Part shown: one piece after another, positions 33,931 through 45,058 of the stretch
Numbering within the stretch: the stretch's first letter is position 1
Layout of the letters: every line of letters starts with the position of its first letter
NCBI GenBank assembly: GCA_036346275.1
Contig: CM070725.1
Span: forward strand, 33,294,104 to 33,358,103
Reading direction: 5' to 3'
Length of the DNA: 64,000 nt
From: Otatea glauca
Lineage: Eukaryota; Streptophyta; Magnoliopsida; Poales; Poaceae
Made by a program: the position numbers and the translations under genes
Notes under the pieces: generated by a model
Database searches by the model: none
Seen by the model: only the letters and a program-made list of their open reading frames with translations
What the model was told of the DNA's origin: nothing

Positions 33931-36790
33931 CTGTTGAAGATGTCTTCTATGATATCATCGTTAGTACGTGCTGGAGGGCGTGACCCAGAAACCTGTAAGT
34001 TCAAGAATTGACAAACTTAGCTCGTGTCGCAAACTTAGAATGTTTTCGACATCCATACCTGTGGTGTCGTTTGAGGTGGCTACAGGGCCCACGGGTTGAA
34101 GTACATAGGCATTCCTTGGCTTGGCATAGGTGGTGGGTACATGTAGAACGGGTTTGGAGGCTGGGAGCCCTGTATGGCATAGACAGGTACATTATGCCAC
34201 ATATAAATTATTCATTCAAATTTTGAATAACGAATTGAACCGATCCGTCTTTACCTGTGGTGCCTCTCCTGCAGAAGGTGGCTGCATCTGTGGAGTGAAC
34301 ATGTAGAAAGGAGGAGGCTGGGAGCTCTGTGGATCATAGTTTGTGATATAAAGTATACATAATATAGTTTTATGAAAATAAAGAATGCATGAGAATATCA
34401 TATAACCTGAGGTGCATCTCCTAGGGGTGGTGCCTGCATCCCAGTAGGGTTTATGAAGGACGCCGGGGGGAGGCTGAGCACCCTGTGATGCTTCTCCTTG
34501 TGGTGGTGGCTGCATGTGCGGAGAAAACATGTAGAAGGGAGATGGCTGGGAGCCCTATGACATAATAGTCAAGTTTGTGAATTCGTGATTTTACGAGCTA
34601 AGTGAATTAGAGAGTAATGAACTCAAGTATCTTTACCTGCGAAACAGGAGGGCAAAACACTGGCACGTTAGGTCCAAGAGATTGTGACGATTCTTTGCAT
34701 ATAGATTGTTTGTTAGATTTTAATCACAAATGTACAATTGAGCGTTTTGTTCAAAGTTGAGATTGTACCTGCAGATACATTTTCATGTATTCTGAGTCTT
34801 CTCGGCTTCTGCGAGCTTCCTCTCGTGCTTGACGAGACTCTTCTCACGATTGACGAGCCTCCTCTCGATCTTCACGAGCCTCCTCGTGCGCTTGTGCTTC
34901 CCGTGCGGACCTCGACGATCGAGCACTCCCCTGTGAGGAAACCGAGCCTCGTGGAGGACGATCGCAGTCCACAACTCCATCCCCCATGGCCCACCTACAA
35001 ACGATATATACTGAAATGTGACCATGCAACATTTTTTTCCTTAGTAGAGCGAAAACAAATAAAATCAGTTTTATTAACGAACCTCCCATGCTTTAGGCCC
35101 CCTCCAGCGTGGTACAACGCTTCCACATCGACCGGCGCGGCCCTCCAATCAACCTCCGGCCCATGACGTTGTGTCATTTGTTCTGCATATGATGCCTGCA
35201 AAACAGCATTTTGGTGCTCCTGGATGTAAATTTGCACAAAACATATTGTGTCATTTATACTTACCATCCTCTCACTAGCCCCGTCGTCGCACAACACATC
35301 CGGTTCTGTGGATCCTCGCCTTGGTGCCCCCGGATGTAAACTTCCACAAAAGTGGGAGTACTCCCACTTTCAGCCTCCTACGATGCAAAGTTATAAACAT
35401 AGTGACAAATTCACTAACAATTATAATACCGATACTTACCATGCGTTGCTCTAGGCCAATGTGTCCGTCTGCGCCGTACTTGTGCTTCCCCAATCTACTT
35501 CTTCTGTTCCCTCGATTTCTATTTGATTTTTCTTGAAAATCCTCTAACCCCAGTACCGGCACATCCACCTCCAAGCCTCCATGTCCTTCATTATCCAATC
35601 GACCGAGCTCTGGAGATACTCTTGTTCATCGGTGTATCCTCCTCGCCTCTGGTCCTCTTCTCATGTTCACCTTCTTCACCCTCTTGTAAAATTGATGATG
35701 ACTTGAATCAGTGCATTCTTTGAACGAATCTCAGACAACCTTTTGTGCCGCTGTTGAAGACGCTTTTGGCCTTCTTCAAAGCGTTGTAATCGTCTTCGTT
35801 CTCAAGCCGAACCTCTCCCGCATATAATCACACCTTTGTCAAATTGTACTTACATTTAAAGCAATACTCAAATAGAGTAAATACATAACGCAAACTCACC
35901 CAGAAGCCAGCCCACACTGCGCCCTGGCATGTTTGGTTGTCTTCGCCTCCTTCCACGTTCTCCTTCAACGCCCAGTGCTTCCAGTTGTGGGCCGCGAATC
36001 TATCCCCGCCTGACTCAACCATGCCAGGGTAGTAGTACCGGCCAAGGGCTCCCAGCACGGCGTTAACCTTTGTAATGTGGCCCGTCCCAGTCCAACCCGG
36101 CTCTTTCCAGTGCCTACAACAAAATACAAGACAAAGATGCATCAAAACACTAAGTTGTCACTTAGCTAATGCTAAAAGAAAAGACATGAAAGATATAACT
36201 GTTACCTGCTCCCGTGTACCTCTATCAACCTCCTATCGGCCGGGTTGCATCTTGGACGAACTGAGACGGTTTTACGAAACCTGAAATGCAAATAATTAGT
36301 TCATAGACATTAAAATGTAAATATGGAGATTAAATGATAATCCAATACTACACATATACCTGATGGTACCCGAAGAAGACCCGCCCTCTTCAACCGGCTC
36401 TAAGGTCGCCTCCAACTCTGCATCTGCCGCTGCCTCGGCCTCGGCGTCTGCATCTGTATCTGTCGTCCCACCGCCACCACCCCCAACGACCTCCTCGTCG
36501 TCCGCCTCGCCCATGTCCTCATGCTCACATCCCAACTGCCCCTCCTCCGCAACCCCTACATGCCCCTCGTCCTCGTGTGGCTGCTCCCCCGCCTGTTCTC
36601 TTTGCCTGCTCATCGAAGCACCTCTGGAGCTACTCCTGCCGCTGTCTAATCTGCGTCGCCCCAGTAAATATGGCGCTGCCGACCGTCGAGTCCTGACCAT
36701 CAGAACCCTTGCTCCTCGACCTTCTGGAGGACGACCCGCTGAACTTGCCTTTAAGCTTGTCAACCTGATGCCTGAACATACTCATCTGTT
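33931..36790 (-). pseudogene. CACTA second gene: Transposase_24-like accessory protein (exons only partly resolved)
   Basis: The probable start is the ATG near 36783 (MSMFRHQVDKLKGKFSG). Another frame over 36745-36366 is Arg- then Glu/Asp/Ala-rich, with a poly-Gly run, giving an acidic N-terminal region. Conserved plant transposase pieces follow in order: VRPRCNPADRRLIEVHGS near 36240, GTGHITKVNAVLGALGRYYY and WAGFWV near 36080-35890, NRRSRLGKHKYGADGHIG near 35500, and HQNAVLQASYAEQMTQRHGP near 35200. A Gln/Ser-rich tail and an array of short Pro-rich exons close the gene (34060-34560). Exons are separated by AT-rich introns. I cannot fix every splice site or exclude breaks. By family it would bind subterminal repeats. 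Confidence 0.6.
34060..34560 (-). repeat. Array of short related Pro/Gln-rich exons in the second CACTA gene
   Basis: Four to five units of about 75-110 bp, each with a GGCTGGGAGCCCTGT-type edge on the plus strand, encode variants of SQPPPFYMFTPQMQPP on the minus strand. Units lie near 34060-34175, 34255-34335, 34408-34482 and 34483-34560, some separated by AT-rich intron-like sequence. They look like duplicated small exons. Confidence 0.6.
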
Positions 36791-36941
36791 CAAATTTGAC
36801 AAGAGTTAGTATACAGGTTTACAAATAATTTTCAATAACTTGCAAAAATGAATGAGACAACTATAACATGTAAAAAATGAAGGAGACAACAATGACTATT
36901 AGAAATGAACGAGGCAACAATAATCTTACAAAATATACATA

Positions 36942-39900
36942 TCAAAAGTCGTCGGCGTCGGAATCGCTTGCGACTCGTATTTCATTGAGGCGTGCTTGAA
37001 GGCGTGCAATCCTTCTCGACTTTTTAGGGCGTTTCCGTGATGGGCCAGGTTCATCTGTTATTACGTCTGTGGCATCGGTAGGTAATTGATCGAGTCCTGC
37101 CCCGTCGGAGACAAGGAAAGAATCCCCCATATCTTCTTCTTGATATACATCACCCACATCATCCTCTACGTTACTTGCCACATACGAAACATCCCCAGGA
37201 GGATATACTTCAGGGTTAACTTTAAATACAACCCACCAAGCCTTCAAGCTACGGTGAGGATAGCTCAGGTAGTACACCTGCTCAACCTGATGTGCAAGCA
37301 CAATGTTATTGATGTGGCCCTGAAGCCGCGAACTGTGCTTCACCTCCACCATCCCAAAGTCATCGACACGTGTCTTTGCTGTGTGGATCGAACCAATGGC
37401 AATAAAAAAACACAACCTTCAGTTCTTTGGCACCCCCAAAGGTATACTCAATTATGTTTTGTACAACACCGTAGTAGTATAATATATCACCGCTGGAATC
37501 GGATGACGTTGTGACTACTCCGCTGTTTGAAGTAGCCGCAAGTGGACGACTAGCTTCTAATTTCACTGTTCGAAAATGGAACCCGTTCACATCACAGCGA
37601 CTATAGCTCCTTGCCGTCACATCACCATGTGAGAGCTGTCGGAGATCCTCAGGGACGGAGGCATCACGCATACACTATATAGCAACATGCATCACTGTTA
37701 GTCTAATATTAAGTTACTACAACAATTCATTTTAGAAAAATGAATAAATAGTCAAATTACATGCTAACGAAACCATTGCACGAAGCTTGGGCCGCCTTTC
37801 AACCCATCACGACGTAGGTTATCCAATTGCTTAGTTGTGGGTTGTCGAGTTGACTTCCAATTTTCTTTGTCAAATACTCTACGTCATTTATTCTCCGGTT
37901 AAAAAGGACACTACACTAAAATGTTGAAAACATAATTCAGAAAGTCACTTACTCAAAATATTTTTCAACTTCTACCATGTTAGTGAACATGTAAAGCATG
38001 GCCAGGTTCCACTCCTCATACTCAACATGGTGTGCGATGTATGCGACCCAACAAAGTTGACCCTTGCATTGAAAAAGCTTAAGTTCGCTCAACGGTTCTT
38101 CTTCCGTGGCACTGCACCGATTCTTAGGGGCATTCACGTTGTGCTTGAGTGCGAAATACTTTGTTGAGAAGTTTGTGATCTCTTTACTTGCATAAGCCTC
38201 TGCGATACACCCTCTACCCTTGCCTTGTTGCGCCTTTGTAGCTCTAAGCTTTTTCAACTCCCTTTCCGACTATACATCCATCCGAACTACGCGGGACCTC
38301 CAACCTTCGCTTCCCAAGGTAGATGCACCAAAGCAAATGTTGCATCACATTCATAAAACCAGTGGGAAAGTTTTTCCAACTTGCATACAAGCAATGGAAT
38401 TCCCTTCGTAAACGCATCAACGTCTTGAGATTTCCTTAGCGCATATCCGCCTATAGAAGTAATCGAGCTCGGCTAACATCCTCCACAACTCATTATCAAA
38501 ATAGCCACGAAACATTACCGGAACAAGTCTTTCCATGATAATATGGTAATCATGACTCTTTAGCCTGTTTAGCTTACCGGTGCTGACATTCACGGCCCGT
38601 TTATGTTAGATGCATAGCGATCAGAAACTTTAGAGTTTTCAACCACCTCAAAATCTGTTTACGGTCTTACGGCTTCACACGATGGAGCTCGTGGTGGCTC
38701 TCATTTCCATTTAAACCAACTTTAACCTCGAGCCACGGCCTAGCACAATGATCACCCATGTCTTTCCTAGCACTCACGTTATCCTTTGTTTTGTCGGTTA
38801 CATCAAACACCATGCTGATGATGCTTTCTGCCACATTGCGCTCTTGGTGCATCAAATCTATATTATGCGGCAGAATCAAAGCTTTCGCGTAAAGCAGCTC
38901 CCAAAGAAAAGAAATATGAGTCGGTTGTGCTCCTTTCCATAGCGATGAAACCCACTTAGTAGATCGTACAAGCCGACTATACCATTCAGCTATCTCCTCT
39001 CCCGTGAGTCGCCTCGCGCCTTTTTAACTTTCTCATCCTTTTGAAATGCTTTGGCGTCGTTCCTAAAAGGGTGCCTCACGGAAGCCATCGTCGATGGCAA
39101 TCGAAGAATGTGATCTTTTACCGTGCGTGAGCTGAATGCATCAGTCGACCATACAAATTGGACAACACAGCGACCATGAACACACCACCGCCCAAATGCC
39201 ATATGCCAACAAATCATGGACCGACCACAGGTATGCGGTTCGTAAGGTAAATTCTCTACCACCAACGCTGTCGTATGCCTTTTCCCCTCGCCACAACTTC
39301 TTCAGCTCATCAATTAAGGGCCGCATGAACACATTGAGATCCTTCCCTGAATGCTTAGGACCTGGAATGACAAGAGCAAGGAATATGAACCCCTCTTTCA
39401 AGCAAATCTCAGGTGGAAGATTGTATGGCATGATGAAGACCGGCCAACAAGAGTAGGGGCTAGCGCTTGTGCTGAAAGGTGTGAAACCGTCCGTGAACAA
39501 ACCAAGACGGACACTCCTAGGGTCGCTTGCAAATGCAGGATCAAATCGGTCCAATGCCTGCCATGCCTCGCCATCAGACGGATGCACCATCATATCCGGG
39601 TCTTGGTCCTCACGTCTACCTTCTTTGTGCCACCGCATATGTTTCGCTGTTTCTTTTGACATGTATAGCCATTTAAGCCTATCCGTGATCGGCATGTACC
39701 GAAGCTGTTTAGTCGCGACCTTTGTAGTCACTGATACCCCTTCCTCATCTACCACCTCAACGAATCTACACTTACCACAATGCATACAATGGGTATCCTT
39801 GTCATGATCCTTCCAAAACATCATGCAATTATTCTCGCACACATCAATCTTCTGGTAATTCATCCCGAGGCCGGCCATCAACTTTTTCGATTGGTACAAA

Positions 39901-40442
39901 TCCTTTGGCATCTTGTGGTTAGGCGGAAGGACATCATTCATTAGTTCAAGCAAAGCGTTGAAGCATTTGTTCGAAAAGTTGAACTTCGACTTCATCGACA
40001 TAAGCCGTGTAACCGCCTGCAGGACGGTCACATTGGTCAAGTCATGCAGCTTCTCGTCCGAGGCGTCAAGTAGCCTATAGAATTCCTTAACCTCCTCCGG
40101 CTGTGGCCCCTCCCCGGAGTTAAATTCAGTCCCCCTGCCAAGATCATCCAGCATCTCTTCCATCCGGTCATGATCCTCCCCATGGTCCAGCATCTCTTCC
40201 ATCTCAATGGCCTGCCCTGCGGCCTCTCCATGACGGTGCCACACCAAATAGTTAGGCATGAACCCGTTTTTGCAAATGTGATACTGCACTATATCCTTGT
40301 TGTAGTAGCTATTATTCTCGCAGAGGGTACACGAGCAATACACATATTCAGCTCCTCCAGCGAATGCTTGCTTCAAGAAAGCATCCGTGATCTGCCCCCA
40401 TTCCCTTGAGTGCCCCCCATCACTCCTCCATCCGTCATACAT
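36942..40442 (-). pseudogene. CACTA TNP2-type transposase (frameshifted)
   Basis: Catalyses excision and insertion by binding the terminal repeats. It starts at ATG 40442 and stays open for 433 codons to 39141. In order: an N-terminal transposase-associated region (GGAEYVYCSCTLCENNSYYN), the spacer KMPKDLYQSKKLMAGLGM, a zinc-finger-like CMHCGKC, then LRYMPITDRLKWLYMS and the Transposase_21 core (DGFTPFSTSASPYSCWPVFI, AYGIWAVVCSWSLCCPIC). A stop after CPICMVD and a second shift near 39015 break the frame. Homology resumes with ARRLTGEEIAEWYSRL, LPHNIDLMHQERNVAESIIS, VMFRGYFDNELWRMLAELDY, a DUF4218-like VHLPWEAKVGGPA, and a DUF4216-like C-terminus at 37671-36942. With these breaks it cannot make a full product. 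Confidence 0.85.
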
Positions 40443-40554
40443 CGCCTTCGATCGTCACCCATTATCAAAGCTAAACAAATGAAACGATGTCAACGTACGA
40501 CCGTGGCTTAGGTGACAAAGACAACCCTATTAGGAAACATGTGTTCTAAACCCA

Positions 40555-40747
40555 CCCAAGAATGGAGGCTATTGCATGCGACCTGTGACATGCGCTATGA
40601 ACCGAACGAAATTTCGGCAGCATAACCCCGCTGTTCTCCAAACGCACGCCTGATGCTGGTGCGTCGGAGAACAACAGGGTTATGCGGCCGAAATCACGTT
40701 CGGATCGCTCGCACATCACAGGCCCTATGCAACAACCAACATTCTTG
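40555..40747. repeat. Foldback of about 90-bp arms upstream of the transposase
   Basis: The left arm 40555-40644 pairs with the right arm 40661-40747. Matching blocks include CCTGTGACATGCGC with GCGCACATCACAGG-like sequence, ATTTCGGC with GCCGAAAT, GCATAACCC with GGGTTATGC, and CTGTTCTCC with GGAGAACA. The loop is about 16 bp. It lies roughly 115-305 bp upstream of the TNP2 ATG, within its leader or first intron. Confidence 0.85.
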
Positions 40748-40773
40748 GGCTGTCCAAAATACGCTGAACAATT

Positions 40774-40820
40774 CCGGAACCGCGCACCTCACAAGCAAAT
40801 GTGAGATGCGCCGTTCCCGA
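40774..40820. repeat. Second short foldback next to the first
   Basis: CCGGAACCGCGCACCTCACA pairs with TGTGAGATGCGCCGTTCC across a 6-base loop, AGCAAA. There are two or three mismatches in 19 bp. Confidence 0.8.
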
Positions 40821-40974
40821 ACGGGTGACGCCTAGGCTCTCTACTGTTCGACACAAACCCTAAACTCTAACGTTATATACAACGGCAGCGAGAAAATAAA
40901 AAAATATATATCATATGCAGCGAATATAAAATAAGACGAAATAACTTTAAACGAATATAAAAAGATGAAATATA

Positions 40975-41690
40975 CCTTCTCCAACGCCGGTGGGGGTGTC
41001 GCGGAGGGTCGGGGTGGGCGGGGTGGCGCCAGCGACGGCGAAGCGGCGCCGGCGATGGTCGGCGGTGGCGCGGCGCTTGAGCGGCAAAGGCGGGGTGGGG
41101 GCGCTGGCGGTCGGGCGAAGCGGCGCGAAAGCAGCGGCGGCCGGGCGGCGGTGCAGAGGGACAGCGTCATGGCGAAGCGAAGCGCGGCGGCGGCGGGCGG
41201 CAATGCTGTGGTGGCCGGCGGCGAAGCGGGCGGCGGGCGGCGGCGGCGGCGAGGGCGTCTCGGCGATCGAGTGGGCGGCAGCGTGGCGATGGCGGGCAAT
41301 GGCGCATGTGAGGGCGGCGGGCGGCAACACGGGGCGGCCGGCCGGGCGGGGGCGGCGAAGCGCCGAAGCGGCGCGCGGCGCGCTGGCCGGAGGGTGGCGG
41401 CGGCGGGCGCTGTGGCCGGCCGGGCAGGAGGCAGCGCGGCGGCGGCGAAGCGGCGGCGTGGCCGGGAGGGCGCACGGCGCAGCGAAGCGGTGCGGCGGCA
41501 GCCTTGCGCAGCGCGCGGCGGCGCGGGCTCAGAGCGCGACGGGCGTGAGGGGACGGCGGGCAAGCGTGGCGGCGCCGTATGGGCGGGCGCGGCGGTGCGG
41601 CGAAGGGGTGCGCGTAGTGCGCGCGGCGCGGTCGGGAGAGGGCGTAAGAGCGCGTGCGTGGGCGATGGGCTTTTCCTACTCGACTTAAAT
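40975..41690. other. GC-rich, strongly G-skewed block of the CACTA element
   Basis: Plus-strand GCGGCGG and GGCGGGCGGC-type runs fill 700 bp in an otherwise AT-rich element. Long frames are open on both strands (41563-40841 and 40965-41732), which is expected from the composition and is not evidence for a protein. The block lies between the transposase leader and the right subterminal repeats, so it is the likely promoter or first-exon region of the minus-strand genes. Confidence 0.6.
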
Positions 41691-42013
41691 TCGTGGGGTT
41701 TGGTGGCCCACGAATTTAAATTCGTAAATTAATGGGTACGTTCTGGCCCACGAATTTAAATGCGTAAATTCGTGGGTAAGTTCTGGCCCACGAATTTAAA
41801 TGAATAAATACGTACGTATATTGTGGCCCACGAATTTAAATAAATAAATTCGTGGGTATTATTGTGTCCTACAAATTTAAATAAATAAATTCGTGGGTGT
41901 TATTGTGGCCCACGAATTTAATTAAAAACGTGGGTTTTATAGAAACCGACGAATTTAAATACATAAATTCGTGGGTTTTTTTTTGCCTACGAATTTAGAA
42001 AAACCCACGAATT
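41688..42013. repeat. CACTA right subterminal repeats
   Basis: About a dozen copies of CCCACGAATTTAAAT or its reverse complement in 325 bp, the same core as at the left end. Confidence 0.85.
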
Positions 42014-42036
42014 TTTTCCTGTTTCTTGTAGTGAAG

Positions 42037-45000
42037 GCATGGCTAAGCATGATCATTATGTAATAGCATATACCCATGTTGATATTATGTATTGTCTAAC
42101 CTTATCCTAGGGTTATCAAGGTTGAAAATTTAATATTTATTAAGGAAGCTCCATGAGATAAGGTTATAGCTACCATCACCACAATATAGCCAATTTAAAA
42201 AAAATACGCGCATTTATAATAGCTTTTAAAAACAACATAAATTAATTGAAATAGTAGGTTCAACATGATCAAAGGGGGTTCTTGCCTTGTTCAGTGAATT
42301 CTTGTACTGACTTGGGGTCGAGGTCAACAGGGCCGATTCAGGTATGTCGGTATTTACACATAATTCGATATAAAGCAATAAAAATAAGAGGAAAAAAGAA
42401 GTCAAATAATACCAAATTCAAAAATTAATAAAAATATAAGGTTCTAGTGGTATAAATATTTTAAATGTTGATTTTCTCATTATTTACCCTATTTGTTTAA
42501 TTCTTTTTGTTTTCTTTTAATAAAGTAGGGTTTTTTATTAGGGTTATGTGTAAAACATGTCGAAGCACAACCATTTGTGAATAATCAGATGGACTTGTCC
42601 TTAGGAGTGTTTTGAAATTGGTTTTACATGTTTTTAATATGTATTTATGGAAATAGTTTATATTTGCATCCTTTTATGCATTAATAGTGAATTCATCTAT
42701 GCACTTAATTCAAACTAAGTCAAATATTAAATATTTTTACAAATCTGAGGTTATTGTCACTGCAATGATTTTTATAAATTTATTTTATCATATTTTTTAA
42801 ATTAAATATTATATCTACTATTGTTTGAATTTTTAATGCATTGAAAAGTAACCTTTTTACAAACTTATTTCAAATTATGTCCAAATATAAATATTTTTGC
42901 AGAAATAGAATTTTTAAGGTACTATAAAGTTTTAGAAATTTATTTTACCATTTTAGGAGTTATGGATTAAAAATTTAATATAGTGGCCATATTAGGTTAA
43001 TTCGAATTTTAAATTCAAATATTTTGAAAAGGGATCAAAAATTAAATATTTTTGTATATTATAAAATCTTAAGATTTTATATAATTTTAAAATTTATTTA
43101 ACTGGATTTGGACCTAGGATGCAAAAGTTATTGAAGTTTGAATCCTTATGGTTTGGAAAATCCTAAGAAAATGAAAAATATGTCTTGTAAATAACGAAAG
43201 TGCCTTTTAGCTTTTTGGGCTTTTGCCGCTTTATACACTAGTGACTGACAGCATGGCCCAACAGGTTAGTGTGTCGGTTCGGCTATGAGGGGCGTCACTG
43301 ACAAATCAAGCCTGCAACTTAGTGACTCAAGGTAGGGCTGGGCTCAGGGGAAGCTCGCCGGTGATGCTCCGGCGACGGTTTTCTTAGGACAACGGTATGG
43401 TGAGCTAGAGAGGACCCTAGCGATGCTAGTGGTTGGTTCTTTGGTGGCCGACGATCATCGGAGTTGGGTCGGCGACGGTGGCAAGCGGCAAAGATGGCTG
43501 CGGTTAGCTGGAGGCAATTAAGAAGATGATTGAGCCCGGAATAATGGGTGGGTGAGAATCAGTAGGCTACAAGGAGTCCATTTTACCTATCGATTGCAGT
43601 GAAGAATGGCTGGGTTGGGTTACCACCGAGTGCTGGCCATGAGGAAGAAGGTGCTAGGGGCAGCGGCGATTCAACTAGTCCGAGCTACAAAACAAGATGG
43701 CGTCGGGTTTAGGGACTTCCAAGGATGCTACTAGCCGAATTGATTGGCATATTACTCACCGAATAGCTCAATTGAGCTTTTGACTCGACTTCAGCTTTTG
43801 GTGGCAATGGCAGAATTGGGTGAAAATCCTAGATGAGGTTTGGTCTGTGGAGCTCCAAAGGAGTGTGGGGGTCTCATGTGCGTGTTTGGCCAGCATTTAT
43901 AGGCGGGGAAGGTGGTGGCCACAGGGTGTGATCGTGAGCCCAATTGCAGCCAAAGAAGAGGACAGAGCTGCGCGGGATTTTCGGAGTGACATGGTAGCGC
44001 ATAGCATGGAAAATAGCTGCTGCGGCAGGGTATGGCATGATCTTGGCCATATACAGCGTGGTTTGGGTCGGTACCATAACCTCGTGCTTGCCGTGGCAGT
44101 GTTTCCACTGGAGTTTTTCTTGTCACGGAAAGCTTTGGGCAAAAGCAGTGCAACACCGGGTTGAAGAGGGGGCAGGGTGTCCAGGGCAAAACTACCAAGT
44201 GGGCCAGGGAACAAGGCATATCCCACTTGATAGAGAGATCAAAAAGAGATCACTGGAATTTTCTAGGTGGGCACATCTGGTCTCAAATTTAATTGAGCTT
44301 TCAAACTTGGTCTAAGAATTTTGGAACTTTGATTTTATACTCTTGAGGCAATTCTTATCCTATAATAAAAATTTCAAATAATTATCTTATCTATGTAATT
44401 TTATAAAATTTTGACAAGGCCACTGTTTTAATTACATGTTTAGTGATTTTTATTTTTTGAGGTATCAATTTAGGTTAAATTAATTTAAAAAACTTCTATG
44501 TGATTATATGGGTTTAAAGATGTCATAATAAATGTTTCAGATGATTGTTGAATATGGGTATTTTTATAAAATTCTGACAATGTTATGTTAGCTTATTTAT
44601 ATTTTCTGTTTTTGATTTTCCATAAGCACCAAAAAAAGTTTAATATTTATGAAACTTTTTATGTATGTTATTTTTATTCTGTAGATGAGTTGATAAAATT
44701 ATTAAAAGATGATCATGTTCGTACAATTTTAATTAAATCTGACAGTGTCACTATTATTAGTCTTGAAATACAGTATTTGATTTTCTTAATGCATTTAATG
44801 CTTTCACATTTCCCTGAAACTTTATGGTAACATTTTGGAGGTGGTTTAGGATTTAAATAAATTTTCTCCATATTTTAGCTATATAGGATTTTGAATTTCA
44901 AAGATTGGAAAATAGAGATTCAATCAATGAAAATGGTTTTTCTTAAAGACAAAAATTCAAGAAAAGCAGGGAAAAGAGGGAAATTCAGAATAAAATCATA

Positions 45001-45053
45001 ATTAAAATTTTATTTTATATTTTTTTATTTTTGCATTTTTTCGGAATGTTACA
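42037..45053 (-). repeat. S3 left part, no gene
   Basis: LTR sequence. AT-rich at 42040-43190 and 44290-45053, with a GC-richer part at 43200-44280 whose short frames (for example 43791-44219 minus) are chance. It closes with the family end GGAATGTTACA. Confidence 0.7.
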
Positions 45054-45058
45054 AACAC

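Larger units (their letters stand above)
31555..42033 (-). mobile_element. CACTA (En/Spm) DNA transposon, 10,479 bp
   Basis: Terminal inverted repeats are CACTACAAGAAACAGG on the left and CCTGTTTCTTGTAGTG on the right, a perfect 16-bp match. The 3-bp target duplication is AAG on both sides (31552-31554, 42034-42036). Each end has a cluster of short subterminal repeats. Two minus-strand genes lie inside: a TNP2 transposase (about 36942-40442) and a second gene of Transposase_24 type (about 33930-36790). It inserted into LTR S3. Perfect ends and target duplication point to a fairly recent jump, but the transposase is frameshifted, so movement probably relied on another copy. Confidence 0.95.
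30185..45053 (-). mobile_element. S3: Tekay-type solo LTR split by a CACTA transposon
   Basis: It starts TGTAGGGGACCC and ends TTTTTCGGAATGTTACA (plus strand). The flanking 5-mers are both AACAC (30180-30184, 45054-45058), a perfect target duplication. It shares landmarks with S1, S2 and C: the CATACAGTACTAGTCCC edge block, TTTACCCACAAGAAATGATC, GTGTGCCGCAGAGAGATCATAACA and GGTTCAACATGATCAAAGGG. Without the CACTA insertion it is about 4.39 kb, longer than the others, with most of the extra length in 42400-45000. No gag or pol is present. Confidence 0.9.

Noticed and set aside
40841..41732. Ala/Pro/Arg-rich frames of 230-255 codons on both strands
   Set aside because: A GCGGCGG-type composition opens all frames; the peptides are low-complexity with no domain.
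43791..44315. Frames of 92-142 codons in the S3 left part
   Set aside because: Chance frames in LTR sequence; none repeats in the homologous LTRs.
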